Below are positions 1-5,418 of a stretch of DNA of 7,480 nucleotides, piece by piece. Source of the DNA: an uncultured Alphaproteobacteria bacterium (lineage in GTDB: Bacteria; Pseudomonadota; Alphaproteobacteria; Micavibrionales; Micavibrionaceae). Within the stretch, counting starts at the first letter, position 1; each line of letters opens with the position of its first letter. Both the position numbers and the translations under genes were made by a program. The stretch is from the NCBI GenBank assembly GCA_946481105.1, contig CAMLMM010000084.1:1-7480 (forward strand), in the 5' to 3' direction. A model generated the notes under the pieces. The model made no database searches and was not told where the DNA came from. It saw only the letters and a list, made by a program, of their open reading frames with translations.

Positions 1-1142
1 GCATCGCCCATTTTATCGAACATATGTTCTTCAAGGGTACGACCAGCCGCACGGCGCTGCAGATTGCCGAAACCATCGAAGACGCGGGCGGTCATATGAA
101 CGCCTATACGGGGCGCGAAGTCACCGCCTATTACATCCATATCCTGAAAGAGCATGGCGAGATGGCGCTCAATGTCCTTGCCGATATGCTGCAGAATTTC
201 ACCTTCCCCGAAGATGAACTGGAACGCGAACGCCAGGTTATCATGCAGGAAGTGAACATGTATTTGGATACGCCGGATGATCTGGTATTCGACCTGGCAC
301 AGGAAGCCGCCTATCCCGGCCAGGCGCTGGGCGCGCCGGGCCTTGGCAAAGTAGCCATACTTGAGCGGCTCGACCGGGAGTCGCTTTTTCGTTATGCGCG
401 TGCCCGCTATGCACCGCAGAATATTGTGATCTCCGCCGCCGGGGCCGTGCAGCATGATAAATTTGTGCAGCAGGCGATGAAGGCTTTTGACCATCTGCCC
501 GCTGCCAATACCGATGGACTGGTTATCGGGTTTGCCAGCGCGCAATATCAGCCACAGCCATCCCTTGTCGAGCGGGATACAGAACAGACTCATCTGGTGA
601 TCGGGTTTCAGGGCATCAAGCGCACCGACCCGCAGGCGCAGACGCTGAAAGCTTTATCCAATATCCTGGGCGGCGGCACGTCATCCCGCCTATGGCAGGA
701 AGTGCGCGAAAAACGCGGCATGGTCTATTCGATTTACAGTTATTACGACAGCTATGCCGATGACGGGCAGTTTGGGCTATACGCCGGGAGCAGTCCAGAT
801 AACTTGCCCGAACTGGTACCTATTGTCCTTGATGAAATTGTCAAAATCCAGAGCGGCGTGACTGAGGCCGAATTAAGACGTGCCAAAACACAGATGATAT
901 CGGCCTTGCGCATGGGCCGTGAGAAAGTCATGACCCGCGCCGAACAGCAGGGGCGTTATATTCTGGGCTATGATGTGGCACTGGACCCCGCCGCCATGAT
1001 AGAAAAAATCCAGACCATCACATTGGGCGATGTGCGCAATCTGGCGCAGCAGATTTTTGCGACCCCCTTGCTGGTCTCCGCTATCGGCCCCCTCTCGACC
1101 CTGATGTCGGTTGATGCCATGAAAACTCGTCTGGCGGCATAA
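1..1142 (+). CDS. M16 family zinc metallopeptidase (insulinase/processing-peptidase type), 5'-truncated by window edge
   Basis: Zinc endopeptidase of the M16B single-domain type, related to the mitochondrial processing peptidase beta subunit. The reading frame runs open from the window edge (first full codon at base 3), so the true start lies upstream. The inverted zinc motif HFIEH is encoded at 9-23 (ligand His codons 9-11 and 21-23, catalytic Glu 18-20). The third ligand is the Glu of ERERQVIMQE at 249-251, 76 residues after the second His, which is the family spacing. The C-terminal half carries the family's second hallmark, GGGTSSRLWQEVREKRG plus MVYS from about base 669, whose Arg and Tyr bind substrate. 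About 379 residues are present; family members are about 420, so roughly 40-50 N-terminal residues are missing. Both M16 half-domains are otherwise intact. The physiological substrate is unknown. In many alphaproteobacteria this gene follows thrC, which cannot be checked here. Confidence 0.95.
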   Translation, partial: IAHFIEHMFFKGTTSRTALQIAETIEDAGGHMNAYTGREVTAYYIHILKEHGEMALNVLADMLQNFTFPEDELERERQVIMQEVNMYLDTPDDLVFDLAQEAAYPGQALGAPGLGKVAILERLDRESLFRYARARYAPQNIVISAAGAVQHDKFVQQAMKAFDHLPAANTDGLVIGFASAQYQPQPSLVERDTEQTHLVIGFQGIKRTDPQAQTLKALSNILGGGTSSRLWQEVREKRGMVYSIYSYYDSYADDGQFGLYAGSSPDNLPELVPIVLDEIVKIQSGVTEAELRRAKTQMISALRMGREKVMTRAEQQGRYILGYDVALDPAAMIEKIQTITLGDVRNLAQQIFATPLLVSAIGPLSTLMSVDAMKTRLAA

Positions 1143-1157
1143 ACCATAATTCCCCAA

Positions 1158-1187
1158 TTGACAGACTATGTGAAATTTTCTTATACA
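1158..1187 (+). promoter_or_regulatory. Sigma70-type promoter of the gene at 1219
   Basis: A perfect -35 TTGACA (1158-1163) is followed, after an 18-base spacer, by TATACA (1182-1187), which matches the -10 consensus at four of six positions including TATA. Transcription would start near 1194, giving a leader of about 25 bases. The promoter begins only 16 bases after the M16 stop codon, so the next gene need not be read through from the peptidase gene. The call rests on hexamer matches only. Confidence 0.6.
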
Positions 1188-1212
1188 TAACCTTTGTTTC
1201 AGGAAAGGTTAT
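1187..1212 (+). repeat. 9-bp inverted repeat over the start region and Shine-Dalgarno of the 1219 gene
   Basis: ATAACCTTT (1187-1195) and AAAGGTTAT (1204-1212) are perfect reverse complements separated by eight bases. The dyad begins at the last base of the putative -10 and ends seven bases before the ATG. Its right arm includes AAAGG (1204-1208), the only reasonable ribosome-binding site for the gene, ten bases from the start codon. Two readings are possible. It may be a DNA operator covering the transcription start. It may instead be an RNA hairpin hiding the ribosome-binding site, which would need a start site upstream of 1187. With the promoter proposed here, the operator reading fits better. 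Confidence 0.55.
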
Positions 1213-1218
1213 AGATAA

Positions 1219-2142
1219 ATGTCGTCTCTTCGCAATCAGATCCGTCATGCTTCGAGTCCAGATGCCTATATTGATGCCGCCAAACAAGCAGCCCACAAAG
1301 GCGAAGATCCTAACCTGATTATTCCCAAACAATTTGGTGAGATGGTGCTGAGTTTATTTCCCCATATAGACTCATCGACCGCCAAGAATTTTCTCGCATT
1401 TTATTTACTTGCTCATCATCCGTCGCAAGGAAGTAAGCTGATCGAGCCATTCTATACCGCTGTCAATCATGGCATGACAGACATGAAAATGTACAAGGGG
1501 TTTCGGCGGAATTACTGGCCTGAATTTTTTGCGGGCCTAGAAGCTAACCTGAAAAGCGATCGGCGTATGCGTACCATTGTGGAAAAGCATGCCGTTGGCG
1601 AATTCCTGCCCCGCCTTGTCTGGGAAGATAAAGAAACGCCAGATTCATTGGATGATGCTACGAAGATTATCTGTGCGCTTGATAAAGTACCGAATATGTT
1701 GGCCAATCTGCAACCGCAAATCGTGCGTGATCTGGTCAAGCGTCATATAGTCCGCCAAGAGGGGGGTGTGACTGCTGCGCCGAAACTGGGCAAATTACGT
1801 GCCTCGAATGCGTTCGCTGAGGCGATTGCCACGCATGAAAACGGTCAGGGTATCCATACCTGTGCCTATGACATCGAAGTTCCTGGCACCAGATCGAGCG
1901 TGTATGGGCCTAAATATGTCAGTATTGCCCTGGAGTTCGCCCTTGTAGGCACCGTCAACGCTTATGAGCTTACTTATAAACAAAATGGTTATAAGGCCCA
2001 GCATATCCTGAATGTGGATGGTGACTGCCTTAAGCATGGGACCATGGTTGCAGAAGCCTTGATGAAACGAGCAGAGACCGATATGCCGGGGTTAGGCTGG
2101 GTCAATCCTATAGCCGAAAGAATGGCCTTTGAATTGATTTAA
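1219..2142 (+). CDS. Hypothetical protein, paralogue A of a tandem pair (307 aa)
   Basis: I do not recognise this protein. It is soluble in appearance: no signal peptide, no membrane segment, mostly helical in residues 1-200, with a more beta-like C-terminal part. It shares motifs with the next gene at matching positions. These are AFY..AH (60-66) leading to FYTAV (78-82), VKxH (173-176), LRxSxxF (193-199) followed by ENxxGxH (207-213), and WVxPIA (294-299). This suggests a helical N-terminal domain and a separate C-terminal domain of about 110 residues. The start is ATG 1219, preceded by AAAGG at ten bases' spacing. It has its own promoter with an inverted repeat. By hand count of three sample lines its GC is about 46%, clearly lower than the M16 gene beside it. 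That may reflect weak codon selection or acquisition from elsewhere. Function is unknown; the frame is long, unbroken and has a proper promoter and RBS, so that it is a real gene is likely. Confidence 0.85.
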   Translation: MSSLRNQIRHASSPDAYIDAAKQAAHKGEDPNLIIPKQFGEMVLSLFPHIDSSTAKNFLAFYLLAHHPSQGSKLIEPFYTAVNHGMTDMKMYKGFRRNYWPEFFAGLEANLKSDRRMRTIVEKHAVGEFLPRLVWEDKETPDSLDDATKIICALDKVPNMLANLQPQIVRDLVKRHIVRQEGGVTAAPKLGKLRASNAFAEAIATHENGQGIHTCAYDIEVPGTRSSVYGPKYVSIALEFALVGTVNAYELTYKQNGYKAQHILNVDGDCLKHGTMVAEALMKRAETDMPGLGWVNPIAERMAFELI

Positions 2143-2183
2143 GCAAAAACAATAAAGGCATAGCAAATTAAGCAGGGCGTAAT

Positions 2184-2210
2184 TTGACAACCTTTCCCGT
2201 TCTTTATAAG
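2184..2210 (+). promoter_or_regulatory. Sigma70-type promoter of the gene at 2246
   Basis: A perfect TTGACA (2184-2189) is followed by TATAAG (2205-2210), which matches five of six -10 positions. The 15-base spacer is shorter than the optimum of 17. TATAAG is repeated at 2221-2226, but at a spacing too long for this -35. The start would fall near 2217, a leader of about 29 bases. The -35 runs directly into AACCTTT (2189-2195), the same heptamer as the left arm of the inverted repeat at 1187. The remaining gap from 2143 shows no clear terminator for the preceding gene. Confidence 0.5.
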
Positions 2211-2229
2211 CTAAGGCAAATATAAGAAC
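2199..2229 (+). repeat. Imperfect 9-bp inverted repeat spanning the -10 of the 2246 promoter
   Basis: GTTCTT-T-ATA (2199-2208, with T2205 unpaired) can pair with TATAAGAAC (2221-2229), leaving a 12-base loop. It covers the proposed -10 and the transcription start, so it could be a repressor site. Its sequence differs from the dyad before paralogue A, so a common regulator is not implied by this repeat itself. It could be chance in an AT-rich stretch. Confidence 0.35.
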
Positions 2230-2245
2230 AGGGACTCAAAACAGT

Positions 2246-3103
2246 ATGTCTGACATCACCGAGAAGCCGGGCGATTTTATCGTTCATGGCTGGAACAAAC
2301 TATCTGGCAGTAATAGCGATAAGCGCTATTTTGCGACTATGGTAACGGCCCATTTCGACACGATGGCGGAAGGGGCTGGGGCCATATTTCGCGCGTTTTA
2401 TCAGGCCGCGCACGAAAAGCCCGAATTGCAGGACGCATTTTATACCGCAGTAAAGCGTAGCTTTGAGGGGCTGAAACCTGGATCACCGAGTGCTGGGCGG
2501 CGCTGGAACGATATAATGACCACTCTGGTAAATCTCAGTACCCAGGATGAACTGTTGCACACGCATATGACCCGTTATCTGGTTGGCGGAACCCGGCTGG
2601 GCCATCTTATTAATCATCCAGAGGCGGGATATCATGAATACCAGGCGGCATCAGATATTATGACCGCGGCGGGCGGCTCGGACATGGCTGATGATATCGA
2701 TAAAACCCTCGTGCCCCCGATTGTAAAATGGCATATGGGCCATTTTCAGCATGATTTTATCAAAGCCGCATCCCGCCTGGCGGAGCTGAGAAAATCTCCG
2801 CTTTTCGTAGTCCCGGTGGCCCAAATCGAAAATCGGGCTGGCGTTCATGTTGAATACAAATCTTTGGGTGAGGCCGAGAATGAGGCTCTGGTGCTATGTT
2901 TTGACCGCGATCAGCATCATGTCAGCGCATTTAGTATGCACACGAAAGGTCATGCGGATGAAGTTGCCATTGATGATTGCGACAACCCGCATCATGATCA
3001 GGTCATGGAAATGGTAGGAGGATTGCTTGAATGTGACCTGCCACATCAGGACTGGGTTATCCCGATCGCCTGCGATACCTATTACGGGTTTCACAAAAAC
3101 TAG
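2246..3103 (+). CDS. Hypothetical protein, paralogue B of a tandem pair, His-rich (285 aa)
   Basis: No family recognised. Motifs shared with the preceding gene occur in the same order: AFY..AH (50-56) and FYTAV (65-69), VKxH (160-163), LRxSxxF (181-187) and ENxxGxH (195-201), and WVxPIA (270-275). The segment from LR to GxH is 21 residues in both proteins with nine identities, so common ancestry is well supported although overall identity is low. The protein has no signal peptide or membrane span. It contains about twenty histidines, including WHMGHFQHDF (162-171) and adjacent pairs at 224-225 and 249-250. This could mean metal binding, but no known metal-site motif is visible. ATG 2246 is preceded by AGGGA (2230-2234) at a rather long 11-base spacing; the next in-frame Met is residue 32, so this start is preferred. 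It converges on yqgE with six bases between the stops. Confidence 0.85.
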   Translation: MSDITEKPGDFIVHGWNKLSGSNSDKRYFATMVTAHFDTMAEGAGAIFRAFYQAAHEKPELQDAFYTAVKRSFEGLKPGSPSAGRRWNDIMTTLVNLSTQDELLHTHMTRYLVGGTRLGHLINHPEAGYHEYQAASDIMTAAGGSDMADDIDKTLVPPIVKWHMGHFQHDFIKAASRLAELRKSPLFVVPVAQIENRAGVHVEYKSLGEAENEALVLCFDRDQHHVSAFSMHTKGHADEVAIDDCDNPHHDQVMEMVGGLLECDLPHQDWVIPIACDTYYGFHKN

Positions 3104-3109
3104 ATAGCT

Positions 3110-3682
3110 TCAGGCGCTACCGGCCATGGCTGAAAGCTGGAGCGGGTCGACACCGAGACGGCCATAGGCGCGTTCCCAGCAATCATCGGCTGGCGTGTTG
3201 AATACCAGGTCATAATCGGCATCGGCCAGCAACCAGGCATTCTGGGCCAGTTCCTTGTCAAGCTGGCCCGCATCCCAACCCGCATAGCCGAGGATAAATA
3301 AAGACTCACGCGGTCCCTCGCCATTAATCATGTCCTGCAGGGATTCCAGTGTTGCGCTGACCGCAAACTGGTTATTGACCGGACGGGTTTCGGGACGCGC
3401 ATAATCGGTGGTATGCAGCAGAAACCCATGCGTAGCCTCCACCGGGCCGCCGCTTAAAATCGGAGGGAGCGCATCCAGTCCTTTATCCGGCCGGTGCAGG
3501 CCGATCTCGGTAATCAGCTTATCAAAATCCAGGTCAGGCATGGGCGAATTAATGACCAGTCCCATGGCGCCTGCCGCATCATGGGCCACCATGAATATAA
3601 CCGCGTGAAAAAAACGCGGGTCGCCGATCATGGGTGTGGCAAGGAGGAGTTTCCCGGCAAGTGAGGTGAATATCGTTGTCAT
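3110..3682 (-). CDS. yqgE: YqgE/AlgH family protein (UPF0301)
   Basis: A 190-residue protein matching the UPF0301 (YqgE/AlgH) family over its full length, the family being about 185-200 residues. Recognisable blocks are the N-terminal SLAGKLLLATPMIGDPRFFH (7-26), the AVIFMVAHD...GAMGLVINSP core (27-47), LSGGPV (76-81) and ILGYAGWDAGQLDKELAQNAW (130-150), the most conserved stretch of the family. It is cytoplasmic, without signal peptide. Biochemical function is unsettled: the name AlgH comes from alginate regulation in Pseudomonas, and that role should not be transferred here. The ATG at 3680-3682 gives the family N-terminus but has no good Shine-Dalgarno; instead a GCGCT/AGCGC mini-hairpin (3685-3699) lies directly before it. 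It lies downstream of hpf on the same strand but is separated from it by an intrinsic terminator. Confidence 0.95.
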   Translation of the reverse strand: MTTIFTSLAGKLLLATPMIGDPRFFHAVIFMVAHDAAGAMGLVINSPMPDLDFDKLITEIGLHRPDKGLDALPPILSGGPVEATHGFLLHTTDYARPETRPVNNQFAVSATLESLQDMINGEGPRESLFILGYAGWDAGQLDKELAQNAWLLADADYDLVFNTPADDCWERAYGRLGVDPLQLSAMAGSA

Positions 3683-3704
3683 GGGCGCTTATGTAGCGCA
3701 AACA

Positions 3705-3730
3705 AAAAGCCCCTTCAAGAAGGGGCCTTT
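3705..3730 (-). terminator. Intrinsic terminator of hpf (possibly bidirectional)
   Basis: GCCCCTT (3709-3715) and AAGGGGC (3720-3726) form a perfect seven-pair, GC-rich stem with loop CAAG. Read on the minus strand it is followed by TTTTTGTTT, a good U-tract, 35 bases past the hpf stop. On the plus strand it is followed by TTTATT, weaker but possibly functional. No plus-strand gene ends here, so its job is to end hpf transcription before yqgE. Confidence 0.85.
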
Positions 3731-3759
3731 ATTATAGTAGCTACGGAAATCTTATCAGA
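3731..3759 (-). promoter_or_regulatory. Candidate yqgE promoter next to the hpf terminator
   Basis: On the minus strand a perfect TATAAT lies at 3736-3731. The -35 region, about 18 bases further up, is poor (TTCTGA, three of six), falling next to the hpf stop codon. Transcription would begin near 3724, inside the upstream arm of the terminator hairpin, so yqgE mRNA would lack part of the arm and could not form the full terminator. The position before a gene otherwise cut off by a terminator supports the call; the weak -35 argues for caution. A GTAGCTAC palindrome (3737-3744) adjoins the -10. Confidence 0.4.
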
Positions 3760-3760
3760 A

Positions 3761-4378
3761 CTATTCAGCGGCAACCACCTGTTCCATCGGGTCAACCCAG
3801 CCGATATTTCCGTCGGCGCGGCGGTACACCATGTTCAGGTGATTATTCGCCGGGTTGCGGAACAGTAACGCGGTCTGGCCGGACAGGTCCATGCGCATGA
3901 CAGCATCCGACACGCTCATCTTCTGGATATGTAACGGCATTTCGGCCACGATGACCGGGTCGTCACCCTGCGGGATATCGTCATTTGCCTCATCATCGGC
4001 GGTGCCGTCCATTTCTTTCATGGCGAGGACATAGTCGCGCGCCTTAATCTGTTCGGCTTCGGGCGTTTGTTCCAGGCGCGCATGGTGGTCGCGTAGCTTG
4101 TTTTTATAGCGGCTCAATTGTTTGGTCAGTTTCATCGCGGCATCGTCAAACGCGGCATAAGCATTGGCCGCCGTCGCGGTCGCGGTCACCATGATGTCTT
4201 TACCCACGCGCAGTGAGGCGTGCGCCTTATAAAAACCGTGGCCTTCCGGGGAAAACGTTACCGATACATCGATAGCCCGATTGAAAAACTTGGAGTTGAT
4301 TTCCTCCAGTTTGTTCTTCACATGGGTGCGCAGAGCGTCGCCCACATCCATCTGTTTTCCATGAATTGCGAGTTCCAT
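3761..4378 (-). CDS. hpf: Ribosome hibernation promoting factor, long form (HPF/RaiA)
   Basis: Binds the small ribosomal subunit in resting cells and, in the long form, joins two 70S ribosomes into inactive 100S dimers. The 205-residue length and two-domain layout mark the long form. Residues 1-105 are the ribosome-binding S30AE domain, starting MELAIHGKQMDVGDALR and showing the basic helix KLTKQLSRYKNKLRDHH (83-99). An acidic, Asp/Glu-rich linker follows (about 106-140). Residues 141-197 are the dimerisation domain, seen as MSVSDAVMRMDLSGQTALLF, FRNPANNHLNMVYRRADGNI and GWVDP. Start ATG at 4376-4378 is supported by AAGGAG eight bases before it. In many alphaproteobacteria hpf sits beside rpoN and ptsN; here its neighbours are yqgE and, divergently, murI. 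It has its own promoter candidate and terminator, so it is probably monocistronic. Confidence 0.96.
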   Translation of the reverse strand: MELAIHGKQMDVGDALRTHVKNKLEEINSKFFNRAIDVSVTFSPEGHGFYKAHASLRVGKDIMVTATATAANAYAAFDDAAMKLTKQLSRYKNKLRDHHARLEQTPEAEQIKARDYVLAMKEMDGTADDEANDDIPQGDDPVIVAEMPLHIQKMSVSDAVMRMDLSGQTALLFRNPANNHLNMVYRRADGNIGWVDPMEQVVAAE

Positions 4379-4386
4379 ATTTTAGT

Positions 4387-4392
4387 CTCCTT
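4387..4392 (-). promoter_or_regulatory. Shine-Dalgarno of hpf
   Basis: Read on the minus strand, AAGGAG lies eight bases before the hpf ATG. It is the strongest ribosome-binding site in the window and fixes the start of hpf. It suggests that synthesis of this factor is controlled mainly at transcription rather than by poor initiation. Confidence 0.85.
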
Positions 4393-4424
4393 ATATTTTT
4401 CGTGGAGGTTTCTTTACCAGACAA

Positions 4425-4441
4425 AACCTTGCTGGAAGGTT
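4425..4441 (-). repeat. AACCTT/AAGGTT inverted repeat in the hpf leader
   Basis: AACCTT (4425-4430) and AAGGTT (4436-4441) are perfect reverse complements with a five-base spacer GCTGG. The site lies between the proposed hpf -10 and the hpf Shine-Dalgarno, so it would be in the hpf 5' leader as a small hairpin, or it may be a protein site just after the transcription start. The arms are the same hexamer as in the dyad before the 1219 gene. Confidence 0.4.
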
Positions 4442-4456
4442 AACCGGCTGATAAAG

Positions 4457-4486
4457 ATGATATAACCCTATTTTATCACGTGTAAA
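4457..4486 (-). promoter_or_regulatory. hpf: Candidate hpf promoter
   Basis: On the minus strand TTTACA (4486-4481) and TATCAT (4462-4457) each match five of six consensus positions and are 18 bases apart. The start would lie near 4450, giving a leader of about 70 bases that includes the AACCTT inverted repeat. A CACGTG palindrome (4477-4482) touches the -35, which may be coincidence. Confidence 0.5.
4461..4466 (+). promoter_or_regulatory. Candidate -10 of murI overlapping the hpf -10
   Basis: TATAAC (4461-4466) matches five of six -10 positions on the plus strand and would place the murI start near 4473, about 33 bases before the GTG. No convincing -35 is found 16-18 bases upstream. It overlaps the hpf -10 (4457-4462) by two bases, so the two promoters could not be occupied at once if both are real. 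Confidence 0.25.
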
Positions 4487-4505
4487 GTTGAACAAAAGAT
4501 AAATC

Positions 4506-5339
4506 GTGTCTGAAAAAATTAAAAAAAAGAATGATTTACCCGAATCCGCGCCTATCGGCGTCTTCGATTCAGGCATTGGCGGGTTAACGGTTCTGGATTC
4601 ATTGATGCGCTGTTTCCCGCAGGAAAATTTCATTTATTTGGGGGACACGGCCCGTCTTCCCTATGGGACCAAAAGCCCGGCCACGGTTATTCGTTATGCT
4701 GAAAGCTTGGCGCGGGTTTTACTGACGCATAATGTCAAGGCGCTGGTCGTGGCCTGCAGCACGGCGTCAAGTCACGCCCTCCCCGCCGTACAGGAATTGG
4801 CAGGGAGCATCCCGGTTATCGGCATGATTGAACCGACATCGCGCGCCGCTATCGCCGCCACGCGCAACAAGCATATCGGCGTCATGGCGACGGCTGGCAC
4901 TATCCGCAGCAAAATATATGAAACCACGCTGCATACATTGGCGGATAATCTGCTTGTATCGCCTATGGCGTGCCAGATGCTGGTGGCGCTCGCCGAAGAA
5001 GGCTGGGTTCAGGATGGCATTGCCCGCGCTACGCTCGAAAAATACCTGAATCCTGTATTTGATGCGCCCGACGCCCCGGACACGCTTATTCTGGGCTGCA
5101 CCCATTTCCCGCTTTTTATACCATTGCTGCAGGACATACTTGGGAATGGCGTAACCCTGATTAATAGTGGTGAGGCAGCAAGTCAGGCCTTATCCGCCCT
5201 TTTGCCGCAGCATGAAAATCCGGATCCGCAGCTAAGTTTTTACGCAACGGATGATCCGGTCCGCTTTGCGCAAGGCGCCGCCAGATTTTTCGGACATGAT
5301 GTTGCCGCCGAGGATGTCCGGCTGATCGATATCGGTTAG
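4506..5339 (+). CDS. murI: Glutamate racemase, GTG start
   Basis: Interconverts L- and D-glutamate by a two-cysteine mechanism, supplying D-glutamate for the second residue of the peptidoglycan stem peptide; cytoplasmic. At 277 residues it is of normal length. Visible motifs are VFDSGIGGLTVL (19-30, catalytic Asp21 and Ser22), YLGDTARLPYGTKS (44-57), the first catalytic Cys84 in VVACSTASS, GVMATAGTIRSKIYE (125-139), and the second catalytic Cys198 in LGCTHFPL with Thr199 and His200. The residue after Cys84 is Ser85 (codon AGC, 4758-4760) where characterised MurI enzymes have Asn that contacts the substrate. The start is GTG 4506: no ATG occurs in frame before residue 34, which lies past the active-site Asp. 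No clear Shine-Dalgarno precedes it. The first 15 residues are a Lys-rich extension over two A-runs (six and eight A). Divergent from hpf. Confidence 0.96.
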   Translation: MSEKIKKKNDLPESAPIGVFDSGIGGLTVLDSLMRCFPQENFIYLGDTARLPYGTKSPATVIRYAESLARVLLTHNVKALVVACSTASSHALPAVQELAGSIPVIGMIEPTSRAAIAATRNKHIGVMATAGTIRSKIYETTLHTLADNLLVSPMACQMLVALAEEGWVQDGIARATLEKYLNPVFDAPDAPDTLILGCTHFPLFIPLLQDILGNGVTLINSGEAASQALSALLPQHENPDPQLSFYATDDPVRFAQGAARFFGHDVAAEDVRLIDIG

Positions 5340-5356
5340 CTGCCATAAAAATCTTT

Positions 5357-5385
5357 TTGACGCAGAGAAAAAACAAGCCTAGGTT
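5357..5385 (+). promoter_or_regulatory. Weak promoter candidate for the autotransporter gene
   Basis: TTGACG (5357-5362) matches five of six -35 positions; 17 bases on, TAGGTT (5380-5385) matches only three of six -10 positions. The start would lie near 5392, giving a leader of about 27 bases. No terminator for murI is apparent in this 79-base gap, so read-through from murI is also possible. Confidence 0.3.
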
Positions 5386-5404
5386 GGTTTCGTCATATAA
5401 TTCC

Positions 5405-5410
5405 GGGGGA
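5405..5410 (+). promoter_or_regulatory. Shine-Dalgarno of the autotransporter gene
   Basis: GGGGGA ends eight bases before ATG 5419 and is the only purine-rich element at proper spacing. Together with the signal peptide that follows directly, it fixes the start codon. Confidence 0.7.
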
Positions 5411-5418
5411 AAACGGCT

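Noticed and set aside
4477..4482. CACGTG palindrome in the hpf/murI gap
   Set aside because: Only six bases; the flanks do not extend the symmetry, so chance is a sufficient explanation.
4767..5105. Long minus-strand open frame opposite murI (112 codons)
   Set aside because: Antisense to a clear murI with conserved motifs, with no RBS or recognisable sequence; a codon-bias shadow.
5396..5401. Perfect TATAAT upstream of the autotransporter gene
   Set aside because: Transcription would begin near 5408, inside the Shine-Dalgarno, leaving no usable leader, and no -35 lies 16-18 bases upstream.
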